From JAEYXS01 sp943367715 (GTDB lineage: Bacteria; Verrucomicrobiota; Verrucomicrobiia; Limisphaerales; JAEYXS01): 64,000 nt of DNA. Every line of letters begins with the position of its first letter. Position 1 is the first letter of the stretch. The notes below the pieces were generated by a model that was not told the DNA's origin, searched no databases, and saw nothing but the letters and a program-made list of their open reading frames with translations. Positions 1-8,321 of the stretch are shown in pieces. A program made the translations under genes and the position numbers. The stretch is taken from NCBI GenBank assembly GCA_943367715.1, contig CALRJY020000008.1, positions 62,001-126,000 on the forward strand, written 5' to 3'.

Positions 1-483
1 CGAGCGCCGCACCTTGCCCCAGAGATCCACCTCGTAACTGAGATCGAAGGGCACCGTCCATTGGGACTGGGTGAAGCTGGGGATCGCGAACGGCACGGGC
101 GAAGGCGCATTGGCCGACGTCCGATAGCGCGCCCAGTTCACGCCGCCATCCAGAGTGGGATAAAAACTGGAGCGGGAGACCCGGGCGGTCGCCCGGGCTT
201 GTTCGACCCGTTGGAACGCGGCTTGCAAGGTGAGGCTGTCTTCAGCGGCCTTGGCTTGGAGTTCGTTGAGCGCGGGGTCATTGAAGACCGTCCACCATGC
301 GCCGCGAGGGACATGGTCTTTCGGTTCGGCGGTCTTCCAGCGCCAAGCCTCGGGGGATTCCACCGTGGGCCGCTGGTATTCTGGCCCGAGTTTGCACGAG
401 GTGGTGACGAGCACCCCGGCTAGCAGAGCCATGGTGGCGGCAGAGAACGGACGTCGATTTAATACCTTCAAGCGTAAGGGCAT
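1..483 (-). CDS. RND efflux outer-membrane lipoprotein, NodT/OprM family (3' end outside window)
   Basis: Partial gene of 161 visible codons, reading off the left edge of the window with no stop. The start at 483 gives a lipoprotein signal peptide with basic residues, a hydrophobic stretch and the lipobox VTTSC, followed by KLGPEYQRP, the typical mature N-terminus of NodT/OprM/CusC-type outer-membrane channels. Further family hallmarks are a tryptophan-rich WRWKT...WWTVFNDPALNEL segment and YEVDLWGKVRRS at the edge. Family members form the TolC-like trimeric exit duct of tripartite RND pumps. The start lies 14 bases after the stop of the TetR gene, so the two are probably one transcript; the membrane-fusion and RND pump genes would be expected beyond the window. 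An internal ATG near 431 would shorten the signal peptide too much. Confidence 0.88.
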   Translation of the reverse strand, partial: MPLRLKVLNRRPFSAATMALLAGVLVTTSCKLGPEYQRPTVESPEAWRWKTAEPKDHVPRGAWWTVFNDPALNELQAKAAEDSLTLQAAFQRVEQARATARVSRSSFYPTLDGGVNWARYRTSANAPSPVPFAIPSFTQSQWTVPFDLSYEVDLWGKVRRS

Positions 484-497
484 AAAACGGAAACGGC

Positions 498-1058
498 TTA
501 TTTTTGAAAACGGATTTGGACGGTCTGGTCCGACATGGCGAGCAGTTTAGCATGGAAACGAGCCCGCTGCGCTTCATCCAGCGGAAAGATTTGTAACATT
601 TCCAGCAGCCAGAGGCCGTCGGAAGCCATCATGACCACCATGGCATCGTCGAAATCGACATCGGAATCCTGAAATTCCTTGAACACCTTGCGGTAATGCG
701 CGCGGACCGGATCGAGCAGCTTGGGATTGTTCGCCCCGGCAGCGAGCAGGGGGGCGCAGGTCTCACGCATGCCCCCTTCCACCTGAAAAGCGGCATCCAC
801 ATAGGCCCGCAGCTTGACGGAGGCATCGCCACCCGCTTGCAAGGCCGCCTCGGCCCGCTGGGATTCGCACTTGCCCACTTGGCGGGCGATCATGGCTTCC
901 AGCAACGATTCCTTGGTGGGGAAGTTGTAGAGCAGGCCACCTTTGGACACCCCGGCCCGTTCGGCCACGGCGTCTAGGGTCATGTGTACGGCACCGGACT
1001 CACGCACGACGGATTCAGCAGCGTCGAGGATAAGGTCCTTGGAATTGGGACGGCTCAT
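498..1058 (-). CDS. TetR/AcrR family transcriptional regulator
   Basis: 186 residues, normal length for the family. The N-terminal 50 residues carry the TetR helix-turn-helix: ILDAAESVV, then TLDAVAERAGVSKGGLLYNF, where the GVSKGGLLYNF recognition helix is close to the family consensus. The C-terminal ligand-binding half (DDAMVVMMASDGLWLLEML) resembles the TetR C-terminal group found next to efflux pumps. It heads a likely operon with the downstream efflux lipoprotein and is preceded by a strong inverted repeat that should be its own operator, so it is inferred to be an autorepressor that releases the efflux genes when a drug-like ligand binds. The ligand cannot be told from sequence. Confidence 0.9.
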   Translation of the reverse strand: MSRPNSKDLILDAAESVVRESGAVHMTLDAVAERAGVSKGGLLYNFPTKESLLEAMIARQVGKCESQRAEAALQAGGDASVKLRAYVDAAFQVEGGMRETCAPLLAAGANNPKLLDPVRAHYRKVFKEFQDSDVDFDDAMVVMMASDGLWLLEMLQIFPLDEAQRARFHAKLLAMSDQTVQIRFQK

Positions 1059-1067
1059 AGTTGACTT

Positions 1068-1096
1068 ACCGGACGGTATAAAACCGTCCGGTCGGT
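1068..1096. promoter_or_regulatory. Probable TetR operator: perfect 10-bp inverted repeat plus overlapping half-site
   Basis: ACCGGACGGT (1068-1077) and its exact reverse complement ACCGTCCGGT (1083-1092) are separated by 5 AT bases. The right arm also starts a second near-palindrome, ACCGTCCGGTCGGT (1083-1096), close to the ACCGACCGGTCGGT type of site used by many AcrR/QacR-like repressors. It lies 10-38 bases upstream of the TetR start codon, where bound repressor would block transcription. This suggests two overlapping dimers, as in QacR; that is inference. Confidence 0.8.
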
Positions 1097-1364
1097 AAAG
1101 TTAGGCAAAATGCACGGGGAGTCAAGTGGGTGTTTAAAGATTTTTTGTTACCCGGCCGGCAAGGGGTGTTGGATGAAACCGGCAGCGAGATTTGCATCAA
1201 ATCGGTAGGGCGCGTCTGTCCTCAGCGCGCTGCGACGAAGCATAGCGAAAACAAGTTGGTTAGGAGCGTAGATTGCAATCAACGAGTAAGGAGTGAAATC
1301 GTAAGGCTTAAGTGTATTCGTACCCTGTAAGGTAGCACTTATTTTTGACTCACTGCGACTACAG
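1097..1364. other. Intergenic stretch without a recognisable gene
   Basis: About 270 bases between the TetR operator and the 3' end of the next gene. Short open frames here have no family features. The part near 1205-1235 (GGGCGCGTCTGTCCTCAGCG) resembles dispersed repeat debris, but I found no second copy in the window. Confidence 0.4.
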
Positions 1365-1865
1365 CTAAGAAGTTAAAGGGGGAGGCGGTGTTTGGATTAG
1401 GTGTCGGGATTTAGCAATCAATGCATCCATGTGATCCATACTGCTTTTGAGGGACTTCATTCTTTCTTCACGTATCGTTGAGTGAGCATGGAATGCTTCG
1501 GCAAAGTCCTCTGTCCGATTGAGCGCTTTGGCTGATTTGGCAAGCATCGCTAGAGCTAAAATCCAATCTTTTTGGCAAGCTTCAATAAACGAGGAGGCTT
1601 TCTCAGTGCCATGTTCATCCAAACTGTCGCCGACCCCTTCTTGATAATGACAAATAGAATCGATTGCATCCATTGCCTTAAATCTCATTTCTTTCGATCC
1701 TGTACAGAGAAAAAATACGAAGAATGCCTGTAGTAACGGTTCTTTTGGATACGGTAGCAGCTTTGCATCAATTGGTAAAAACTTAGGAGTCTCTTCCCGT
1801 TGCATCATTGCACCATACTTTTCCACCATTTCTTTCCAGTGGTTATTGACGAAATCTTTGTCCAT
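1365..1865 (-). CDS. Hypothetical protein, AT-richer than its neighbours
   Basis: 166 residues when started at the ATG at 1865, which has GGGGGAAAATGT just upstream as a good ribosome site. A longer reading from 1958 has an unconvincing N-terminus. The protein (MDKDFVNNHWKEMVEKY...) is mostly helical, has no signal peptide, no clear membrane span and no motif I recognise. Base composition is visibly lower in GC than the flanking genes and the intergenic DNA on both sides has no operon partner, so it may be an acquired or fast-evolving orphan. Function unknown. Confidence 0.6.
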   Translation of the reverse strand: MDKDFVNNHWKEMVEKYGAMMQREETPKFLPIDAKLLPYPKEPLLQAFFVFFLCTGSKEMRFKAMDAIDSICHYQEGVGDSLDEHGTEKASSFIEACQKDWILALAMLAKSAKALNRTEDFAEAFHAHSTIREERMKSLKSSMDHMDALIAKSRHLIQTPPPPLTS

Positions 1866-1973
1866 ACATTTTCCCCCGTTTATTTTGAGGCCAAGAACGC
1901 TAACGATTTGCAAATTGTCCGTGCAAGGAGAGACCGGTGGATTAGCAATCGATCTCACTGACGCTTCCTAGCA

Positions 1974-3521
1974 CTACTTCCCCGTCTTAAACTCTGACTC
2001 CGCTAGCCACACCACGATCTGATCCAAATCATTCCGCGCCGTCGGGCCATTCGCAGGAGCGACGTGGGCATTGGAGAGGAGTGAGAAGACGAAGCGTTCA
2101 CCCGCGCGATTGGTCACGTAACCGGAAAGGGCATTCACATAACGCAGGGAACCCGTCTTGGCCTGCGCGTTGCCTTCCGCGACGGTGCCCTTCATGCGCA
2201 GACGCAGCGTGCCGTCTTTGCCCGCGATCGGTAGCGAATCCAGGAAAGCGTCCTTGTAAGGATGCTGCGCCATGTGTTCGAGCAGCTTCACGGTGGCTCG
2301 CGAGGTGACGAGTGCGCCGCGTGAAAGACCTGAGCCTTCTTCGATGAGCACATCGTTGCGTGGCACGCCGATCTTTTGCATGAAGGCGTTCAGGCGGCGC
2401 AGTCCGATGTCCTCTGTCGTTGCGGACAAATCCTTGGTGTGATCCGCATGACGTGCGGCGACTTGGAGCAGAAGCAATTGCGCGTAGAGATTCTGCGAGG
2501 GCTTCATCATTTGCTTCACTAGTTCGCGCATCGGTGGTGAGGAAACGCGGGTGAGTTCGATCAATTCATCCTGCATGGTTAGGCTACCGGTGTTGTCATC
2601 CGCTGTGATGCGGCGGACGTCGCCTTTCACCGAAACACCGCGTTTGATCAGTGCATCCTTCACCGCTTGCGCGAACCACAGGGCAGGGCGGGGCACCGTA
2701 GTGGCTTCTTCCACTGCTTTGCCCCCGAGAGGCAACTGGCCGGTGATGGTGACGAGATTGGAACCCGGCTCGCGCGTGACGGAAATAGAGGCGCGGGCAT
2801 TGGTAGCAGCGGTCTCTACGCGATTGATGAATTGGAGCAAGGGCGTGAACGGCTTCAATCTGATCGTCGCTGGGGCACCGAGTTTTTTACCGGGCGAGAG
2901 GCTGAGGTCCACAGTGTTATCCTGATAGGTGCAGGCGGAGACTTCCGCGCCGTAGTAGTATTGCAGATCATCCCACGTCCACGCATTGCCGAAGGAAGGA
3001 CCGCGAAAGAAACTTTCATCCGCCACGATGTCACCACTGATACGTTTGATGCCGGTGGCTACGATGGCGTCAATCAAAGGGCGCAGGGCAGCTTCGTAAT
3101 CGCCGCCGTGAAAACGGGAGGAGAAAGAGAAGTCTCCGCGACCGATGATGACGAGATCGGTGTTCAGGGAACCGTTGGAGGAGGGTTTCTTTTTCGCGGC
3201 CACTGAGGTGACGATACGATACTCCGGCCCCAATTCATCAAGTGCCAGTGCCCCGGTGTAGAGCTTGTTGTTAGAGGCAGGCTTCAGCCGTTTTTGGGAG
3301 TCGTGTTCGAACACCTGCGTGCCGGTATCGAGGGATTTGATCTGGATGCCCCATTGGGAGGAAGCGAAACGCGGTTGCTGGACGAATTTTTCCAGTTCTT
3401 GTTTGAGCTGGTCAGGAGAAGTGAAGGATTTGGTTTGGGCGTGAACCGAGGGCAACCCGTTCAGGCCCAAGGACAGAGCAGCGATCAGCAGGAAGGAAAA
3501 GGTCTGGAGTGGCACGCGCAT
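1974..3521 (-). CDS. dacB: D-alanyl-D-alanine carboxypeptidase/endopeptidase, PBP4 (peptidase S13)
   Basis: About 515 residues, normal for class C low-molecular-mass penicillin-binding proteins. The start at 3521 gives a clean Sec signal peptide (MRVPLQTFSFLLIAALSLGL...VHA); the upstream ATG at 3590 would place extra residues before it. All three active-site motifs are present: SxxK as SNNK (S83, K86), SxN as SQN in MMKPSQNLYAQ, and KTG in AKTGSLRYVNALSGYV. The S13-specific EEGSGLSRGALVT segment is also there. The enzyme trims or cleaves peptidoglycan peptides in the periplasm. It is divergently transcribed from the TPR gene, with 56 bases between the two starts. Confidence 0.93.
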   Translation of the reverse strand: MRVPLQTFSFLLIAALSLGLNGLPSVHAQTKSFTSPDQLKQELEKFVQQPRFASSQWGIQIKSLDTGTQVFEHDSQKRLKPASNNKLYTGALALDELGPEYRIVTSVAAKKKPSSNGSLNTDLVIIGRGDFSFSSRFHGGDYEAALRPLIDAIVATGIKRISGDIVADESFFRGPSFGNAWTWDDLQYYYGAEVSACTYQDNTVDLSLSPGKKLGAPATIRLKPFTPLLQFINRVETAATNARASISVTREPGSNLVTITGQLPLGGKAVEEATTVPRPALWFAQAVKDALIKRGVSVKGDVRRITADDNTGSLTMQDELIELTRVSSPPMRELVKQMMKPSQNLYAQLLLLQVAARHADHTKDLSATTEDIGLRRLNAFMQKIGVPRNDVLIEEGSGLSRGALVTSRATVKLLEHMAQHPYKDAFLDSLPIAGKDGTLRLRMKGTVAEGNAQAKTGSLRYVNALSGYVTNRAGERFVFSLLSNAHVAPANGPTARNDLDQIVVWLAESEFKTGK

Positions 3522-3577
3522 GGAGCAGAAGCATTTTGCCAAACGCGTCCAGATGCAATATTGGATTGTGGGTGGAC

Positions 3578-4069
3578 ATGATAGAAACACCAGATGCGCA
3601 TAGTCTGAATGCCGCCCGGGGGTGGCTGGAGCTGGGTAATGTACCGGAGGCGTGGCTGGAGCTGAATGAGCTCTTGCCCCGCTGGCATGAGCATCCGGAG
3701 GTGCTCAATCTGATGTGGGATTTATACGGGGCGGAAGAGGCGTGGGCGAAGGCCCTGGCGGTGGCCCGGCAGATGGTGAGCCGTTATCCCGATGAGGTTT
3801 CCGGCTGGATCCATCAATCCTACGCGCTGCATGAGATGAAACGGACGGATGAGGCGCGGGATGCGCTTTCACGGGCGGTCAGCCGTTTTCCGAAGGAAGG
3901 GGTCATTCCGTACAACCTGGCCTGTTACGAATGCCAGTTGGGCCAGCTCGGCACGGCGAAACGCTGGCTGGCGCTGGCGGAGAAGATACAAGGCAAGGAT
4001 GTGCTGAAAAAGATGGCGTTGACGGACCCAGATCTGAAGCCGATGTGGGATTATTTAAAGGGATTGTGA
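3578..4069 (+). CDS. Tetratricopeptide-repeat protein
   Basis: 163 residues starting MIETPDAHSL at the ATG at 3578, with GGGTGG just ahead as a plausible ribosome site. It contains three to four degenerate TPR units: ARGWLELGNVPEAWLELNEL, a unit around AEEAWAKALAVARQMVSRYP, SYALHEMKRTDEARDALSRA and NLACYECQLGQLGTAKRWLA. No signal peptide, so probably a cytoplasmic protein-protein interaction scaffold. Very similar short TPR proteins are common in Verrucomicrobiota; the partner is unknown. Confidence 0.8.
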   Translation: MIETPDAHSLNAARGWLELGNVPEAWLELNELLPRWHEHPEVLNLMWDLYGAEEAWAKALAVARQMVSRYPDEVSGWIHQSYALHEMKRTDEARDALSRAVSRFPKEGVIPYNLACYECQLGQLGTAKRWLALAEKIQGKDVLKKMALTDPDLKPMWDYLKGL

Positions 4070-4141
4070 ATGAAGATGGAGGCGTTCCTTTTCGTCTTTT
4101 CTCTTGGCAGCCGATGGCGCTGCCGCTTTGTTAGGTAAAAC

Positions 4142-6544
4142 ATGTTCACATTCCCACCGAATTTGCTTTGGCTTCGCGGTTTAAGATTTGGCGCTGTGTT
4201 CGCCGTTTTCGGAGTGACGGCCCTTGGCCTGATGGCGGCCGAGGGTGAAAAGGCAGAAGCCAAATCCAAGGCCAAGAACATTTACGCCCCGCGCCATGAC
4301 GAGGCGGGCATTCCCTTCCGCAACGCCCCCATGAGCACCGCCGTGCGCAGTGTGGTCGTGCCGCTGTCCACGAACATGCATGTGGCGTTCGATACCGAAC
4401 TGCTACGCACGCACGTGGCTTGGGAAGGGGAGACGTTGAATCTCTGGGGGGCGGTGTATCACGGAGCCAAGGACCGCTTCTATTGTGATTACAACGGCAC
4501 GACGTTGTGGCGGAATCCGCCGGTTTTTCCATGGCTGATCCGCGAATTGACGGCGAACAAAGGTTATGCCGACGCGGTCCCTGGAGCGCGCTATCTAGGG
4601 ACCAGCACCAAAACGGGCGGCACTACCTTCATGTATGAACTGAGCACGCCGGAGAAAGAAATCATCCGGGTGCATGAAACCCCGCGCCACAATCCGGCGA
4701 TGGGGCCAGGAGCGCTGGAGCGGCGTCTGGAGATCAGCCCGACGAAACGGAGTCTTTCCTTCGCGGCGCATATCGAGAAGCACCCGCTGATCACGAACGG
4801 TGTGCCCGAGGGGATGTTCCTCTTTGACCGGGGCACCAATGTCTTGCTCATCACCGCGCGCAGCAGTGGTAATCTGAAATTGGAGAGCCGCGTGGAGCCC
4901 AGTGCCTATCCGAGCTATGTCTGGCGGGAGAACAAGAATGACAGTGTGCGTGATATGGTCGCCGGTTCCGGTGAGGAAACCCGCATCTGGGTGCGGATTC
5001 CCGTGCACAAGGAGCCTCTCGTGGTGGAGGTCCTGAGCCTGGTGGCACCGAATGCGGAACAGGCGGTGGCGCGGCTTCAAGCCCTGCCGAAAACGCAATT
5101 GCAGCCCCCGGCCATGAGCCTGCCGGACAGCAAAGAACCGGCCTTGGTGGCTTCCGTGCCGAGTATTGTCCCGAGTGCGAAAGGGTTTGTGCTGCCAGCG
5201 GGAGATGCGGCTTACAAACTGGAAGCGTTTCCTTTGCCGCCCGACATCGAGCTGCTGGTGACCGGCATGGATTTTCTGCCGAATGGCGATCTGGCGGTCT
5301 GCACCTGGCTGGGCGATGTCTATATCGTGGAGAAGCCGCAAGGTGCACCGGGCGCAGTGAAGTATCGGCGCTATGCGCGCGGCTTGAACGAGCCGGGTGG
5401 CGTGACGGTGATCAATGGCCAGATCTACATCGTGCAGAAGCAGGAACTCACGCGCTTGATCGATACGGATGGCAATGGTGAGGCGGATCGTTTTGAATGT
5501 CTCAATCAAGATTGGGGTTTCACGGGAAACTATCATGATTTCAGTTTCGGTCCCGCACAGGACGCCGTGGGCAATCTATATGTGATGCGCAACGGCAATC
5601 GCGGCCTGTATGAGATCCCCTACATGGGCTGGTGTCTCAAGCTCACGCCCGATGGCCGGAAGCTCACGCCATTCTGCGACGGGCTGCGTTCGCCGAATGG
5701 TTTTGGCACGTATCAGAATGACATTTTCATGACGGAGAACCAGGGGAACTGGGTAGGGGTTTGCAAGCTGACGCATATGCAGCAAGGCAAGTTCTTCGGC
5801 TTTCCTTCCACCACGCCCGCGCCGAAGGAATCGCAGTTCGATGACCCTAAGAGTTTTGCCCCGCCGGCGGTCTGGTTCCCTTACAGTCTCGCGAAGTCGG
5901 TGAGCGGTTTTGACACGATTCCCGAAGGATTCGGGCCTTTCACCGGGCAATTGATGGTGGGCGATTTTCAGAATGCCATCCTGATGCGCGTGGCACTGGA
6001 GAAGGTGAATGGCGAATGGCAGGGCGCCGTGTTTCCCTTTGCCAAAGGGTTTAACTCCGGCGTGAACCGGCTGGTGTTCGGGCCGGATGGCAAACTGTAT
6101 GTGGGCGGCTGCAAGAACAAGGCGTGGGCGGCGGTGGCACCGAAAGAGTATTCACTAGATCGCGTGAGCTTCACCGGCAAGACCCCGTTTGAGGTGAAAG
6201 AGGTCAAGGCCTTGAAGGACGGTTTTGAACTGACCTTCACGGAACCGGTCGCGGCGGATACGGGCGCCCTGGTGGATAGTTATGACATGGTGCAGTTCAA
6301 CTATCACTATCATCAAAAGTACGGTTCGCCGGAGCTGGATCATCAAGGCAAGGAGAACAGTTCTACCGGCATCAAGGTGACCAAGGCCGCGCTGTCGGCA
6401 GATCGCTTGAAAGTGAAGCTGACGGTGGAAGGCTGGAAGACGGGTTACGTGACGATGGTGCGCTGCCTCGAGGTGGCGAACGATGAAGGCAAGAAACTGC
6501 GGCACGATACGTTTTGGTACACCTTGAATCAGTTGCCGAAGTAA
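4142..6544 (+). CDS. Secreted DUF6797-like protein with sugar-dehydrogenase-type beta-propeller
   Basis: 800 residues with an N-terminal signal segment (GAVFAVFGVTALGLMAAEG). Residues about 60-330 resemble the DUF6797 domain seen in secreted verrucomicrobial and planctomycete proteins. Residues about 360-690 form a glucose/sorbosone dehydrogenase-like beta-propeller: VTGMDFLPNGDLAVCTWLGD, IDTDGNGEADRFECL, FSFGPAQDAVGNLYVMRNGN and LVFGPDGKLYVGGCKNK are blade-like repeats. The last 100 residues look like an Ig-type fold (LKDGFELTFTEPV). Relatives often carry a cytochrome c domain; here I see no CxxCH, so no covalent heme. A periplasmic or extracellular role in sugar oxidation or binding is an inference; the true substrate is unknown. 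Confidence 0.78.
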   Translation: MFTFPPNLLWLRGLRFGAVFAVFGVTALGLMAAEGEKAEAKSKAKNIYAPRHDEAGIPFRNAPMSTAVRSVVVPLSTNMHVAFDTELLRTHVAWEGETLNLWGAVYHGAKDRFYCDYNGTTLWRNPPVFPWLIRELTANKGYADAVPGARYLGTSTKTGGTTFMYELSTPEKEIIRVHETPRHNPAMGPGALERRLEISPTKRSLSFAAHIEKHPLITNGVPEGMFLFDRGTNVLLITARSSGNLKLESRVEPSAYPSYVWRENKNDSVRDMVAGSGEETRIWVRIPVHKEPLVVEVLSLVAPNAEQAVARLQALPKTQLQPPAMSLPDSKEPALVASVPSIVPSAKGFVLPAGDAAYKLEAFPLPPDIELLVTGMDFLPNGDLAVCTWLGDVYIVEKPQGAPGAVKYRRYARGLNEPGGVTVINGQIYIVQKQELTRLIDTDGNGEADRFECLNQDWGFTGNYHDFSFGPAQDAVGNLYVMRNGNRGLYEIPYMGWCLKLTPDGRKLTPFCDGLRSPNGFGTYQNDIFMTENQGNWVGVCKLTHMQQGKFFGFPSTTPAPKESQFDDPKSFAPPAVWFPYSLAKSVSGFDTIPEGFGPFTGQLMVGDFQNAILMRVALEKVNGEWQGAVFPFAKGFNSGVNRLVFGPDGKLYVGGCKNKAWAAVAPKEYSLDRVSFTGKTPFEVKEVKALKDGFELTFTEPVAADTGALVDSYDMVQFNYHYHQKYGSPELDHQGKENSSTGIKVTKAALSADRLKVKLTVEGWKTGYVTMVRCLEVANDEGKKLRHDTFWYTLNQLPK

Positions 6545-6546
6545 AA

Positions 6547-6660
6547 CTTCAAATCCAAAGCTCCAAACGCCAGAGAAATTTCAAGCATCAATCGCACGCG
6601 CCCAGATTGATGTTTGGTTATTGGAGCTTCTATGGAGCTTGGGGTTTTGGATTTGGGATT
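6547..6660. repeat. Dispersed palindromic repeat, copy 1 (long imperfect hairpin)
   Basis: Left half CAAATCCAAAGCTCCAAACG and right half ending GGAGCTTGGGGTTTTGGATT are imperfect reverse complements around a centre near 6600. A related element lies at 44428-44539. This copy fills almost exactly the gap between two convergent genes, so it could fold in the 3' ends of both transcripts. Confidence 0.8.
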
Positions 6661-6663
6661 TCT

Positions 6664-7440
6664 CTACGCTTTGTTCGCCACCATCTTCTCGATCAATCTT
6701 GCAGCAGCGGCAAAACCGAACGCGCCGGTGACGAAGGTGGCGGCACCATAGCCGCTTTCACAGTTCATCTTCATATCGCTCCCTTTTTCCCGCACATCGC
6801 AGACCGTGCCATCGCCTTGGGGGAAGAGGGGTGGCTCGCTGGTAAAGACGCAATCGATCCCGAACGGCTGCCCGCTGGCCGGGAAACCGTACTCTTTACG
6901 GAGCAGCTTCCGGGTTTGCTGGAGGAGCCGGTCGTGGCTGGCGTCGCTAAGGTCGGCGTAACGGATGGCCGTGGGATCGCGGCGTCCGCCCGCGCCGCCG
7001 GAGACGACGATGGGGATATTCCGCTTCTGACATTCGGCGATGAGGAGCGCCTTGTGCTTCAGGCTGTCGATGGCGTCCAAGACCCCGGAGCAGGGGACGG
7101 CCAGGAGCTGGGCGGCGGAGGTGGCGGTAAAAAACTGCTGAATGGCATTCACCCGGCATTCCGGGTTGATGGCGAGCACCCGGTCCTTGAGGACCTCCAC
7201 CTTGGGTTGGCCGATTTTGCCGACCACGGCGTGAAGCTGACGGTTGGTGTTACTGATGCAGACTTCGTCCAAGTCAATAAGGGTCAATTCACCCACGCCG
7301 GAACGGGCGAGGGCTTCCACCGCCCAGGAGCCAACCCCGCCTACGCCGACGACGCAGGCGTGAGATTGACGCAACAGGCGCAAGGTTTCACGCCCATAGA
7401 GACGGGCGATGCCACCAAATCTGGCTTCGTAATCATTCAT
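6664..7440 (-). CDS. tcdA: tRNA threonylcarbamoyladenosine dehydratase (TcdA, formerly CsdL/YgdL)
   Basis: About 258 residues from the start at 7440 (MNDYEARFGGIARLYG), which matches the family N-terminus; an ATG at 7473 would add 11 unrelated residues. ThiF/E1-like fold: nucleotide-binding GVGGVGSWAVEALARSG at about residue 32, then LIDLDEVCISNTNRQ and GVLDAIDSLKHK. TcdA uses ATP to cyclise t6A37 to ct6A in tRNAs. The C-terminal GYGAATFVTGAFGFAAA segment is the family's hydrophobic tail helix. The gene stands alone, convergent with the propeller gene across a hairpin repeat. Confidence 0.92.
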   Translation of the reverse strand: MNDYEARFGGIARLYGRETLRLLRQSHACVVGVGGVGSWAVEALARSGVGELTLIDLDEVCISNTNRQLHAVVGKIGQPKVEVLKDRVLAINPECRVNAIQQFFTATSAAQLLAVPCSGVLDAIDSLKHKALLIAECQKRNIPIVVSGGAGGRRDPTAIRYADLSDASHDRLLQQTRKLLRKEYGFPASGQPFGIDCVFTSEPPLFPQGDGTVCDVREKGSDMKMNCESGYGAATFVTGAFGFAAAARLIEKMVANKA

Positions 7441-7634
7441 TGAACACGGCCCACGAGCATAAGTTGCGGGCAATCATCCTCAGCCACAAGGACTTCACAA
7501 GGCAGAATTTAATCTGGCGGGCCGTCAATGACCTAGTAAGCTAGGGCGGTTGGAATGGTCTAAGTTGTTGGCAGGCCGCTTGCTAACTGGATTTTGGCGT
7601 TTCGCATTCCAAGAGTATTTGAGCATTTTGCACA

Positions 7635-7663
7635 TTGACATACCGAGTCGCCGAGTGTAAATA
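7635..7663 (+). promoter_or_regulatory. Likely sigma-70-type promoter upstream of the toxin-antitoxin/pseudopilin block
   Basis: TTGACA at 7635-7640 is followed after a 17-base spacer by TAAATA at 7658-7663, one change or so from the canonical -10. Transcription would start near 7670, about 40 bases ahead of the BrnT-like gene. It is the only good promoter-like sequence between TcdA and 8322. Confidence 0.55.
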
Positions 7664-7686
7664 CATTGTAATCACATTGCATGGGC

Positions 7687-7702
7687 GATTCATATACGAA
7701 TC
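7687..7702. promoter_or_regulatory. Imperfect palindrome, candidate antitoxin operator
   Basis: GATTCATATACGAATC: perfect 5-base arms GATTC/GAATC around an AT-rich centre, 9 bases before the ATG at 7712 and downstream of the predicted transcription start. CopG-type antitoxins usually autorepress by binding such sites. No strong Shine-Dalgarno sequence is visible between it and the start codon. Confidence 0.45.
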
Positions 7703-7711
7703 ATTAAGTGT

Positions 7712-7999
7712 ATGGAGTTTGACTGGAACAATCCAGCGTTCGAGTTCACCGTGGAACTGACGCAGCGCGACATCGAAGAGTCATTCGAGGATCCTTTTGC
7801 CGTGCGCCTGCTGCCGGACTCGCCCCGCTTCTCTGTCCAGTCGCGCTATTTCAATTTGGGAAAGTCCACGCGGACACACGGTATTTTCAGTGTGTATCGT
7901 ACGAACGGGAAGATGATCCGGGTCATCTTTGCCCGGGTGTTCGTTCCGGAAGAACAATTTTTTTATCAACGCAAACAAGAGCAGATGCTGGCGAAGTAA
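7712..7999 (+). CDS. BrnT-like (DUF497) protein, possibly degenerate toxin
   Basis: 95 residues, the usual BrnT length. The fold signature is readable: MEFDWNNPAF at the start (compare the family's EFEWDxxKN), SFEDPFAVRL, SRYFNLGKSTR in place of the usual RxxxxG+S, and a basic strand MIRVIFARVF like the family's RIISAR. BrnT toxins are ribosome-independent RNases. Several expected residues are missing: no NxxKHGV near the N-terminus, and the usual ARxATxxER tail reads ARVFVPEEQF. The toxin may therefore be weak or repurposed. A CopG-family antitoxin follows 24 bases downstream. Confidence 0.65.
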   Translation: MEFDWNNPAFEFTVELTQRDIEESFEDPFAVRLLPDSPRFSVQSRYFNLGKSTRTHGIFSVYRTNGKMIRVIFARVFVPEEQFFYQRKQEQMLAK

Positions 8000-8023
8000 C
8001 CGCCGCACTACCCTGACAAAACC

Positions 8024-8305
8024 ATGAGCTTGCACGCCATCACGAACTGGGAAGACGTTCCGCTGTTCGACCGCGAGGATGCCGAGGCCGATTTCTGGGC
8101 CAGTTCCCGGGCCGATCTGCGGCTCATGGAAAACTCCGTGGTGCCCTTCTCGGAATCCTCGGAGTCCGTCACCATCACTTTGCGCATCGATCCGCGCATG
8201 CTGGCGCGCATCAAGCGGCTGGCGCGTTCCCGATACCTCAACTACCAGAGCATGATCAAGCAATGGTTGAGCGAACGGATGGAGCAGGAGCTGGGAGAAC
8301 GCTGA
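8024..8305 (+). CDS. CopG/BrnA-type antitoxin, ribbon-helix-helix protein
   Basis: 93 residues. The N-terminal DVPLFDREDAEADFWASS matches the CopG-antitoxin family that pairs with BrnT/DUF497 toxins. The C-terminal half is a ribbon-helix-helix DNA-binding domain: strand SVTITLRID, helix PRMLARIKRLARSR, turn and helix NYQSMIKQWLSERMEQE. It would neutralise the upstream toxin-like protein and repress the promoter at 7635. Its stop is only 16 bases from the first pseudopilin start and no terminator intervenes, so it is probably cotranscribed with the export genes. Confidence 0.8.
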   Translation: MSLHAITNWEDVPLFDREDAEADFWASSRADLRLMENSVVPFSESSESVTITLRIDPRMLARIKRLARSRYLNYQSMIKQWLSERMEQELGER

Positions 8306-8321
8306 GACATTTTCAAGTAAT

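Noticed and set aside
4142..6544. Cytochrome c domain in the propeller protein
   Set aside because: Relatives often have one, but no CxxCH motif occurs in the 800 residues.
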